Shown here piece after piece: positions 52,241 through 59,950 of a stretch of DNA of 64,000 bases. Position numbers and translations under genes: made by a program. The first letter of the stretch is position 1. Each line of letters opens with the position of its first letter. Below the pieces are notes generated by a model. That model did not search any database and was not told where the DNA came from. It saw nothing but the letters and a program-made list of their open reading frames with translations. The stretch is from JANQEU01 sp965228045 (GTDB lineage Bacteria > Bacteroidota > Bacteroidia > Cytophagales > Cyclobacteriaceae): contig OZ245789.1 in the NCBI GenBank assembly GCA_965228045.1, positions 2,914,001 through 2,978,000 of the forward strand, in the 5' to 3' direction.

Positions 52241-54721
52241 ATGTATTCTGTCAGAAACAAAATTCTCTTGTCGACCACCGGAATTGTAATAGTTATTTAC
52301 TGTACCATATTTATTTTCTTAATTAGAAATCTTAGAAATAATGGCATTGAAGCCGGTAAACAAACAATTAGCCTGGTGGCTCAAAGAAAAGCAAAGGAAG
52401 TAGAGTCAATTTTCGATCACGCTTACGGACTTTTATATGCTTATGCAAATAGCCTGGAAAAATTGATTCCTCTGGAGAAGGAGCATCGCCAGAAGCTACA
52501 GATAGAGATTTTTGAGAATTTACTGCTGGATGAAGTGAAATATAAAGGCGTTTATCTCACCTGGAAACTAAATACTTTCACAAATAACCCGTCAGATGAG
52601 CACAAAGTAGAAGAGTCAATCATAGTGCAGGATAAGGATGAAGTCAGACATAACACCTATGAGGCGGGTGTTCCAGATGATTATTTTGAGGACATCCAGG
52701 AAGTAAAATCCGTACTCATGAGCAGTCCATACTTTTATCAATACCTGGATATGGACCATGAGACGTTTTTGATATCCATTGAACTTGCACTTGAGGACTC
52801 CGGTAAATTCATAGGTAGAGTGGGTTTGGACTTGCTTATTGATGAGCTACAGGCATTATCCAGTATCAATGAGTATAAAAACGGCTTTGCTACTATTTCT
52901 ACCAAATCAGGTTATATAATCAGTCATCCTGATGATAATCTACTGGGCGTATCCATCGACTCCATTGCGACAACAGAAAACTCAGAAATTCTAACGGATG
53001 AATCTTATGAAGAAAACACTTTAGTAGCTTCTGTTCCTTTCAACGATAGAAATGGAGTTCAAATTGGAACTATCGAAGTGAATGTCCCCGAATCCGTGAT
53101 TCTGGAGCCAATTAATAGATCCTTTAAGATTGCGACATCGGGAGCATTGGTTGGACTTTGCATCTTGATAATATTCACATATAGAATTTCTGCATCGATT
53201 TCGAGAAGGATCGAATTATCGAAGAATTTACTGATCAAGCTCGCATCAGGAGAAATTGATCCTAAATCAAAAATCATTGAAAAATCTAAGGACGATCTTG
53301 GAGAGTTAACTAAATCCGTGAATTCCCTATTGGCAGAAATGATTACAAAAGCTCATTTTGCCTCTAATATTGGAGAAGGAAATCTGAATTCCGAATTAGT
53401 TATTAAAGGGGAAAATGACATTCTGGGCAACTCTCTCATCAAAATGCAAGGAAACTTAAGAATGGTGCTACAACAAATGGATAAGGTCATCAATAATGTA
53501 AATAACGAAGGCGCTTTGTACCATTCAAGAATAGAGGAATCCGGATATACAGGTGCCTGGAAAGACTTATCAGCAGGTATTAATAAGCTCCTGGACAATA
53601 TCACACTTCAATTCAGGAAAATTGACCAAGTAGTTGGATCAATGTCCGATGGAAATTTGACCATTAGAATGGATTCAAAAGGGATAAATGGCGACTTAAA
53701 GGCCTTAGCCAAAGATTTAAATAAGTCACTAAACAACCTGGAATCCCTAATTTTTAATGTCTCCATTACATCCGAACACCTGAAAACATCCTCGAAAGAA
53801 ATGACTGAGCTCAGTACTGAGATGAAGTTGAATTCTAGTGAGATAGCCTCCGCAATCGGAGGTGTAAGTATGGGAGCTCAAAGACAATTGTCTATTGTAG
53901 ATAAATCATCAGGTACAATGGAAACGGCCTTTAATTCATTAAACGAAGTGAAAATTAAATCACACCTTATCCACGAGCTGGCCAAGAAGGGTAGTCAAAA
54001 TAGTGATGAAGGTAGAAATACGATAGTGAAAGTGAACGACACAATGACCGTAATAGTCCGGGTCAGCGAACAAACATTTGATGATTTCCAATCTCTTAAA
54101 ACCAAAATCATTAAAATAGGTGGTGTTCTATCAATTATTAAAAATATCGCCAGTCAAACAAATTTATTGGCCTTAAATGCTGCAATTGAAGCAGCGCAAG
54201 CCGGAGAAAACGGTCGGGGATTCGCGGTAGTGGCAGAAGAGATCAGAAAGCTCTCAGACTCTTCAAAATCATCAACAAAAGAAATCGAAGAACTTATTGA
54301 ATCAGTGAATTCTTCCTTGAATTCATCCATTAATTCATTAAAGGGAATGCTAGACAAAATAGATGATGGAGAAAAAGCAACCTCTGAAGCCACGCAGAAA
54401 TTTGATGAAATCTTTAAATCCTCAGACGAAATATTAGAGTCTGCTTCCGTTATAAAAGAAATGGTGGAGGAACAGGTGAAAAAAATGAACAGCATATTGC
54501 AAACCTCCGAATCGGTAGTAGTGATTGCACAGGAAACCGCAACGGGTGCGGAACAAATTGCTGCCAGTGCAGCGGAATTAACAGCAGGCATGGTCAACTA
54601 TGATGATAAGTCGATTGAACTTGAGAATATGTCGACCGAGCTTTCAACTCAAATGAAAAAATTTAAATTGAACAGCTATTCAAGTAATGTGCTAGAAAGT
54701 AATCTGGTTAATCAAGGGTAA
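52241..54721 (+). CDS. MCP-type receptor with double-Cache-like periplasmic sensor
   Basis: 826 residues. TM1 is at about 10-29. A periplasmic domain of about 255 residues follows, with Cache-type features: the long N-terminal helix 'KQTISLVAQRKAKEVESIFD', 'YFYQYLDMDHETFLISIELA', 'GRVGLDLLIDELQALSS', then 'SGYIISHPDDNLLGVSI' and 'GTIEVNVPE'. TM2 is at about 293-315, followed by HAMP-like repeats (about 318-500), and an MCP hairpin with tip 'ASQTNLLALNAAIEAAQAG' and end 'VVVIAQETATGAEQIAAS'. Cache domains bind amino acids, organic acids or amines. The gene is visibly more A+T-rich than its neighbours. Its last codons ('NQG' and the stop) coincide with the 3' end of the endonuclease remnant, so the gene end was made from, or joined to, duplicated sequence. 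No Che genes nearby. Confidence 0.93.
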   Translation: MYSVRNKILLSTTGIVIVIYCTIFIFLIRNLRNNGIEAGKQTISLVAQRKAKEVESIFDHAYGLLYAYANSLEKLIPLEKEHRQKLQIEIFENLLLDEVKYKGVYLTWKLNTFTNNPSDEHKVEESIIVQDKDEVRHNTYEAGVPDDYFEDIQEVKSVLMSSPYFYQYLDMDHETFLISIELALEDSGKFIGRVGLDLLIDELQALSSINEYKNGFATISTKSGYIISHPDDNLLGVSIDSIATTENSEILTDESYEENTLVASVPFNDRNGVQIGTIEVNVPESVILEPINRSFKIATSGALVGLCILIIFTYRISASISRRIELSKNLLIKLASGEIDPKSKIIEKSKDDLGELTKSVNSLLAEMITKAHFASNIGEGNLNSELVIKGENDILGNSLIKMQGNLRMVLQQMDKVINNVNNEGALYHSRIEESGYTGAWKDLSAGINKLLDNITLQFRKIDQVVGSMSDGNLTIRMDSKGINGDLKALAKDLNKSLNNLESLIFNVSITSEHLKTSSKEMTELSTEMKLNSSEIASAIGGVSMGAQRQLSIVDKSSGTMETAFNSLNEVKIKSHLIHELAKKGSQNSDEGRNTIVKVNDTMTVIVRVSEQTFDDFQSLKTKIIKIGGVLSIIKNIASQTNLLALNAAIEAAQAGENGRGFAVVAEEIRKLSDSSKSSTKEIEELIESVNSSLNSSINSLKGMLDKIDDGEKATSEATQKFDEIFKSSDEILESASVIKEMVEEQVKKMNSILQTSESVVVIAQETATGAEQIAASAAELTAGMVNYDDKSIELENMSTELSTQMKKFKLNSYSSNVLESNLVNQG

Positions 54722-54998
54722 CCATAACCGGGAAATGATCGGATAAATACCCTCTATCGATTACGGTACTTTCAACACCATATTTCAAAGAATTTAGTTC
54801 CTGTGAAACAAAAATATAGTCTATCCGCCCTTCGGGAATAGACTCCAGGTCAAAGCCATTGAATGTACCGACGCTGCCGTACTTCATAGAGCTGCTGTCA
54901 AAAGTATCCATAAGTTCACCCTCAAGTGCTGTGATGACGAGAGTATCCTCACCTGCATTGAAATCTCCTATCAACACAACACGCACTATCGGAATCAT
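54708..54998 (-). pseudogene. Remnant of a second endonuclease/exonuclease/phosphatase gene
   Basis: By eye about 257 of 272 bases match the 3' part of the intact gene at 50955-51226. The translation has 'VVLIGDFNAGEDTLV' through 'GYLSDHFPVMVTLD', so the last third is retained. Upstream, the match breaks off near 54984 and jumps to the 34-bp flank repeat at 54989, so about 190 N-terminal codons are deleted; the catalytic Glu and His motifs are gone. It overlaps the 3' end of the MCP gene by 14 bases on the opposite strand. High similarity shows the duplication is recent or was homogenised by gene conversion. Confidence 0.88.
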
Positions 54999-55022
54999 CT
55001 GTCCGAATTCCTGGACACATTA
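54989..55022. repeat. 34-bp direct repeat, copy 2
   Basis: It differs from copy 1 (51808-51841) by one base. Here it also encodes the last eight residues (NVSRNSDR) of the lipoprotein read leftward from 55582, so that gene's natural 3' end lies in the flank of the duplicated endonuclease gene. Confidence 0.9.
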
Positions 55023-55582
55023 TGGTTTGATTGATCTTTTATTCTTACAATATTTTCTTTTACCTCATCCTGCATATTAAAACAGATTTCCTTTGTGAAG
55101 TCATTCACCGGATCTTCAATGTTTGCATTGAGTATATTCTGAAGTTCATATAATTTTCTCAGAGTAAGCTCCTGATAACCCAATTCAAATTCCTTAGGAT
55201 CCATTTCCTTCATCTGATTTAAAAAGTCGTCATGAAACTCGCTTAACTCATCCGGGAGTACGATTCGTTTCATTTTGGCCTTGAACTCGATTTTACTCTT
55301 GATATAATCAAATTCATCCGCCATTGCCTGCGCATTGAGATAGGTAAGCTTCATATCACTTTGAGTGGATCCCAGCGTACCAATGTCTTCCAGCAGCATC
55401 ACATAATCATTCAATTCAACAAGAGCATCGGCCTGGAGTTTATTCTCTCCTTCAAATCTTTTCAAGTTTTTATTTGTCGCACTATAGTAGGATTGATGAC
55501 ATCCGGATAACAAAAAAACACATATGAAAATGAAACTGGAGAACAGGTTTACATTCAAGTTATTTTTCGAAGTTTTCATCAT
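54995..55582 (-). CDS. Lipoprotein with DUF4142-like helical domain
   Basis: 195 residues. The lipobox Cys is at about residue 28 (FLLSGC). The mature part is largely alpha-helical and charged. Helix 2-4 features 'VLPDELSEFHDDFLNQMKEM' and 'FELGYQELTLRKLYELQNIL', which match the 'lp..l...h...l..L.....fd..Y......h...l..f' layout of DUF4142, a ferritin-like bundle of unknown function. The resemblance is weak and not proven. The C-terminal eight residues are within the 34-bp repeat. It is upstream of, and in line with, the endonuclease remnant, so it probably once preceded a functional copy. Confidence 0.6.
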   Translation of the reverse strand: MMKTSKNNLNVNLFSSFIFICVFLLSGCHQSYYSATNKNLKRFEGENKLQADALVELNDYVMLLEDIGTLGSTQSDMKLTYLNAQAMADEFDYIKSKIEFKAKMKRIVLPDELSEFHDDFLNQMKEMDPKEFELGYQELTLRKLYELQNILNANIEDPVNDFTKEICFNMQDEVKENIVRIKDQSNHNVSRNSDR

Positions 55583-55820
55583 TAGGAAATTTAACTAACT
55601 AAATAATCTGCTTTAGTGAAATAATGGTGCCAGCATATAACCCAACGATATAAGCTACTCTTTTATTGAAATAAACGTAGATAATATTGCACATTTCAAA
55701 TTTTATTGGGGAGTAAATACACGATATACGAGAATCACTAAGTGTATCCCTTAGTACAGTAAGGTATTCCGGTAAATTATCGGGATCGGTATTATACTCT
55801 TACCTGGTAGTCTGCCAGAG

Positions 55821-56252
55821 ATGAATTTTGCTTTATCAATTAAACAAAATCTTATGACTACCAGAACAATTGCATCCTTTACAAATCCTTATATGATTTC
55901 AGGTAACCACTCATTTAAAAACCTTAGTTATGCTCCTCTTATCCGGACATTTACTTTCCAGGGTGATCTTACAATAGCGGAAATATCGAAGATCAGATCC
56001 AAAAAAGAATCCATCAGGAAGTACCTCCAGGTTTCAAAAAGGGTAAGAGTACAATTCGACATTAAGAGCTTTGACTTTACAGGTATTCATGAACTATTTG
56101 ACTTATTCAAGTCTTTGTCCTGGTCGGCAAACGGAGGATGTCATATCGACATCATCTGGAACTGCGCAGGTCAGCTTAATGAAGTTCATTTCATGGGAAA
56201 AGATTTTCAGGAGTTGACCAACCTGAACTTCAAATACATCTTCCAGTCCTAA
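55821..56252 (+). CDS. SiaC-like regulatory protein
   Basis: 143 residues, cytoplasmic. Residues about 45-143 fit the SiaC/DUF1987 plan: a strand pair 'FTFQGDLTIAEISKIRSKKE', a strand 'RVRVQFDIKSFDFTGIHELF' where the usual 'Y-F-N-T-S-S' phosphorylation loop would be (here SFDFTG, with a Thr as the only candidate), and 'GGCHIDIIWNCAGQLNEVHF' then 'MGKDFQELTNLNFKYIF', equal to the 'W.y...De.m.e.Ged' end. In the Pseudomonas Sia system SiaC is switched by the SiaB kinase and SiaA phosphatase and controls a diguanylate cyclase; none of those genes is nearby here. Start choice: an in-frame Met at codon 12 is an alternative. Family assignment is by eye. Confidence 0.6.
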   Translation: MNFALSIKQNLMTTRTIASFTNPYMISGNHSFKNLSYAPLIRTFTFQGDLTIAEISKIRSKKESIRKYLQVSKRVRVQFDIKSFDFTGIHELFDLFKSLSWSANGGCHIDIIWNCAGQLNEVHFMGKDFQELTNLNFKYIFQS

Positions 56253-56351
56253 AAAAATGCATCCGCTTTTCTCGCCAAAAGAAATTTCAAGTCGTGTTGA
56301 TTTTTGGTGATTGTTAGTACAACCAGTTCAATTTTTGATTAGTTTGTTGGT

Positions 56352-56384
56352 GCCAGTTCCTGCTAAAGGAACTGGCTTTTTTTT
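56352..56384 (+). terminator. Rho-independent terminator
   Basis: GCCAGTTCC (56352-56360) and GGAACTGGC (56368-56376) form a perfect 9-bp stem, followed by eight T's. It is about 100 bases after the stop of the SiaC-like gene and also lies beside the 3' end of the convergent FtsX gene. Confidence 0.92.
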
Positions 56385-56416
56385 GGATCTGCTCCAAAAT
56401 TCTTTACTTTAAAAAG

Positions 56417-58831
56417 TTACTCATTTTTTAAAGCAACGGCAGGATTTTCCCTGGTGCTCCTTATCAATTGGGGCAGGACTGCCAACGAACTCAATCCTAT
56501 TACAAGCAGTACGGTGCTTAGAATTATTTCCGCTGAAAATGGTGCATGATAGGTCATTTCATTGATCCAAAGATTATTAACAGTAACTGCAGCGGGAACC
56601 GCGATCAACAGGGCGATCATGATCATGATCACATGTCCCCGGGTCATGGTAAACGCCAGTTGCTTTACCGAGGCTCCCAGTACTTTCCTCAGAGCGATTT
56701 CTTTCTCTCTCGATTTTAATTCGTATCCGACCATTCCCAGTAGACCAAGAAGGGTAATTATTAGGGCCAAAACTCCAATGAGGGACATTATTTCACTGAG
56801 ATCAAACATAAACTGATAAAAGACATCCAGCTCTTCGTTTAGAAATCCTCCTGCAAAATCCCGACCTTCATCGAAAGAAGACCATTTGTCTCTGAATTCC
56901 TCAACGATGGTCGGCTGATATCCATTCACTTTGAAATAAGCGAACTGGTAGCGATCGGGCAGAATCCGCAGCCCCAGAGGTCGGATTGATTTCATGATCG
57001 GCTCCCAATGATAATCTTCAATTACTCCGATGACTGTAACCCTGACGCTGTCATTTACAATCACTTCCTCACCTATGGCCGCACTATTACTCTCAAATTC
57101 CAATGATCGGATAGCGGTCTCGTTAAGGATTATCTCATTTTCACGTTCGTCATTTAATCCCGGAGTAAACTCATTACCAGCGATGAGATTCAGACCCATT
57201 GTGCTAATATAATCTTCACTGGTGCTGAAGTAATACAGCGTTTTCTCCTCATCTTCCGGGTTGCGTCTCATATCGGTACCCCAGCTGGTACCTACTCCTG
57301 GATGGTGGGAAGTGAAACTCGCTCCTTCTACTCCGGCTATGTTCTCGAATTCAGTCTTAACCATATCCGGTTCATGTGTTTGGAGCTCCAAATACACGAT
57401 CTGATCATCGTCAAATCCATGCTCGGAATCCATCAAAAATCTTCCCTGATCCCGCAGGATAAGAAGGGATACCAATACGAATACGGCAAATCCGAACTGG
57501 AATCCTGTTAGAATCTTCTTTGTAGAGAAGTATTTCATGAAACCCGAACGTACCACTTTACGCTGAAAAGTACCCTTGATTGAGCTTAAGACATCGTTCC
57601 CGGAAAGAAAGAGACTTGGAGCTATACCCGTGATCAAACCAAGCAGTATGGTGAATACCAGAAAGTACAAATAACTATTGATATTATCGGATATGTTGAG
57701 TTCTGCAATGTTGATGATCCAAAGGGCATTGAATTCATGCAGAAGAAATTTATAAATAAAAACAGCTCCAACTAGAGAAATAAAAGCCAAAACAACGGAT
57801 TCAAGCAGGAATTGAACCACAATCTGCCACCTGTATGCTCCATTTACCTTTCTAATACCTACCTCCCTGATTCTGGAGATGGATCTGGCTACTGACAGAT
57901 TTGCATAGTTGATAGCAGCCGTGAAAATCACAATAAATCCGAGTATCCCAAGAAAAGCCAGTGCAATTCCGGGCATATAAATGTTGAGTTCATTACTGTG
58001 CAATTTCCCCGGAACAATTGAAGGTACATTTTGAATTTGGTAGACGTTACCGGGATGGTTTTCATCCAGCTCAATATTTGCCGCATCCAATTCCTGCATT
58101 TTCGAGATGACTTCCTCTTCTCTGGAAGGATCCTCCAGAATAATGTAGTTATAGAAGGACCATCGATTATTCCAGTTCTCGGGATCGTACCAGTCGTTTT
58201 CCTTCGATAAGATTTCCATGGTTTTAAAAGAAGCGAGGGCGTCAAACTTCATATGCGACTTTGAATCCGGTGACTTCATGATACCAGTCACAACAAATGA
58301 CGTCTCATCTTTGAACAGGATCGTCTTTCCTATGGCGTTCCCGTCAGGAAACATTTTCTCAGCCACATTATCCATCAAAACGACTGAATTTGGTTCTGAC
58401 AAAGCCGTTCTGCGGTCCCCCGAAGTCAGCTCATACCCTTGCAGTACCTGAAAAAATCGTTCATCTGCAAATACTCCCTCAATATTCAGGATCTTGTCAT
58501 CGGACTTGATCTCACCGTCAAATTGATTGCTTACGTTAGTGAAATTGGTAATAAAGGGGAAAGTCTCCATCAGTTCCCTACCCATGGGTGGTGACGTGGT
58601 GGCATAAATTTCCGAAAGCGGACCCGTGACTTCCCCTACTCTCCCATGTGTAAGCCTGTAAATCTGTTCACCATTGGGATGAAAATCATCGTAAGTAAAG
58701 TGCTCGTATATGATATTGATCAATACAAGACATACGGACATGCTCAATGAAAGGCCCAGGATATTGATCATTGTGAAGACTTTGCTTTTGGCAAAACTTC
58801 TTAGTGCGGAGGTCAGGTAATTTCTAAACAT
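56417..58831 (-). CDS. ABC transporter permease, FtsX/MacB type (paralog of 40057)
   Basis: 804 residues, starting 'MFRNYLTSALRSFAKSKVFT'. The order is the same as in the paralog: first helix, MacB-like periplasmic domain ('VVLMDNVAEKMFPDGNAIGK', about residue 150), first FtsX core ('RIREVGIRKVNGAYRWQIVV'), second periplasmic domain ('ILNETAIRSLEFESNSAAIG') and second core ('SREKEIALRKVLGASVKQLA'). The two window copies are only moderately alike outside the cores, so they are not a recent duplication. The ATPase partner is not present; such permeases often work with an ATPase encoded elsewhere. Substrate unknown. Confidence 0.92.
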   Translation of the reverse strand: MFRNYLTSALRSFAKSKVFTMINILGLSLSMSVCLVLINIIYEHFTYDDFHPNGEQIYRLTHGRVGEVTGPLSEIYATTSPPMGRELMETFPFITNFTNVSNQFDGEIKSDDKILNIEGVFADERFFQVLQGYELTSGDRRTALSEPNSVVLMDNVAEKMFPDGNAIGKTILFKDETSFVVTGIMKSPDSKSHMKFDALASFKTMEILSKENDWYDPENWNNRWSFYNYIILEDPSREEEVISKMQELDAANIELDENHPGNVYQIQNVPSIVPGKLHSNELNIYMPGIALAFLGILGFIVIFTAAINYANLSVARSISRIREVGIRKVNGAYRWQIVVQFLLESVVLAFISLVGAVFIYKFLLHEFNALWIINIAELNISDNINSYLYFLVFTILLGLITGIAPSLFLSGNDVLSSIKGTFQRKVVRSGFMKYFSTKKILTGFQFGFAVFVLVSLLILRDQGRFLMDSEHGFDDDQIVYLELQTHEPDMVKTEFENIAGVEGASFTSHHPGVGTSWGTDMRRNPEDEEKTLYYFSTSEDYISTMGLNLIAGNEFTPGLNDERENEIILNETAIRSLEFESNSAAIGEEVIVNDSVRVTVIGVIEDYHWEPIMKSIRPLGLRILPDRYQFAYFKVNGYQPTIVEEFRDKWSSFDEGRDFAGGFLNEELDVFYQFMFDLSEIMSLIGVLALIITLLGLLGMVGYELKSREKEIALRKVLGASVKQLAFTMTRGHVIMIMIALLIAVPAAVTVNNLWINEMTYHAPFSAEIILSTVLLVIGLSSLAVLPQLIRSTRENPAVALKNE

Positions 58832-59084
58832 AATTCAGGATGAGTTTCTTTCAAGGTTGACAATGAATTCAAACAAACTGTTGCGCACTGACGCATATAC
58901 AGCTGTTTCAAATCATCACCTGCTTTAGGGATGCAAGCTGAATCCAAAGGTTGCTATTTGGTGCAAAGAATTATCGCAGAAATCGATAAATCGATCAGGA
59001 TTCCCTGAATTACCAGGGTAAGGCTATCTCAATGGAGATTTAATTTCCGTCGAACAATAACAGAAGCTAAATTAAATTCAACCT

Positions 59085-59948
59085 CTAGTATTTCAAACTC
59101 CTCAGATAAGCTATGCTCTTAGGTATCTGCTGGATGATGCGGCTGCTTTCGTCTTCAATAAAATAATATTCTATTCCTATTTCCTTCGCTGTTTTCATCA
59201 CCCCTGCGACATCCACCTGTCCGGTCCCAAGTGTTACATCATGCTCGGAATCCGTCAACCCAGTGAGGTCTTTCTTTATCCCTTTCTTCATGTCCTTTAC
59301 ATGAAGCATTTTCCATCTGTCCGGATATTTTTTTAACAGAGCGACAGGATCTCCACCCCCAAAATGAACCCAAAAAATGTCCATCTGGAATGAAACATAA
59401 TCCGGATTTGTATTCTCAATAATGTAATCCATCAATGTACCATCCTGGTGTTTTCTGAATTCATAGCCATGAGCGTGGTAAGCCAGTGTCAATCCATTTT
59501 CTGCCAGTGTCTTACCAATGGTATTAAAATCCTCTACAGCCATTTTCGCGTCCTCCAGATTAAAATCCCCAACATCATGAGGTATCCAGGCGCACATGAT
59601 GTACTTTGAACCATATACCTTAGCCCGATCAATAATTGGTTGAATGTCTTCCTTGAGCTGATTGTAGCCCGCCCCCATGGAAGGAATACTAAGCCCGCGC
59701 TCATCGCACAGCTTCTTGTAAGCCTCTGGTTCCATATTGCCTCCTCCTCCTTCTATCTGGGTAAACCCCATGTCTTTGATGGTATCAAGTGTAGCCTCCA
59801 CACCATTTGGAAAGCTTCTCCTGAACGTATAAGGAGCAATTCCAATTTCCGCAGTAAACACTGGCTCTCCTTTTTTCTGGGCAAATGCCTCATTTTCCAA
59901 TTGAAAGAAAATACCTGTCAAAGCAATCAGTATCAATATTCTTCTCAT
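59085..59948 (-). CDS. Exported sugar phosphate isomerase/epimerase-like TIM barrel
   Basis: 287 residues with a signal peptide ending AFAQ at about residue 23. The barrel fits AP endonuclease 2/xylose-isomerase-like enzymes: 'IGIAPYTFRRSFPNGVEATL', 'GFTQIEGGGGNMEP', 'YHAHGYEFRK', 'VSFQMDIFWVHFGGGDP', 'MLHVKDMKKGIKK' and 'EYYFIEDE'. The metal ligands are expected in 'IEGGGGN', 'QMDIFW', 'LHVKD' and 'YYFIEDE'. It is 2 bases after the GMC oxidoreductase gene in one operon. Members of this group have been tied to 3-keto-sugar metabolism; here the periplasmic form might isomerise or cleave the 3-keto product (inference). Confidence 0.88.
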   Translation of the reverse strand: MRRILILIALTGIFFQLENEAFAQKKGEPVFTAEIGIAPYTFRRSFPNGVEATLDTIKDMGFTQIEGGGGNMEPEAYKKLCDERGLSIPSMGAGYNQLKEDIQPIIDRAKVYGSKYIMCAWIPHDVGDFNLEDAKMAVEDFNTIGKTLAENGLTLAYHAHGYEFRKHQDGTLMDYIIENTNPDYVSFQMDIFWVHFGGGDPVALLKKYPDRWKMLHVKDMKKGIKKDLTGLTDSEHDVTLGTGQVDVAGVMKTAKEIGIEYYFIEDESSRIIQQIPKSIAYLRSLKY

Positions 59949-59950
59949 AA

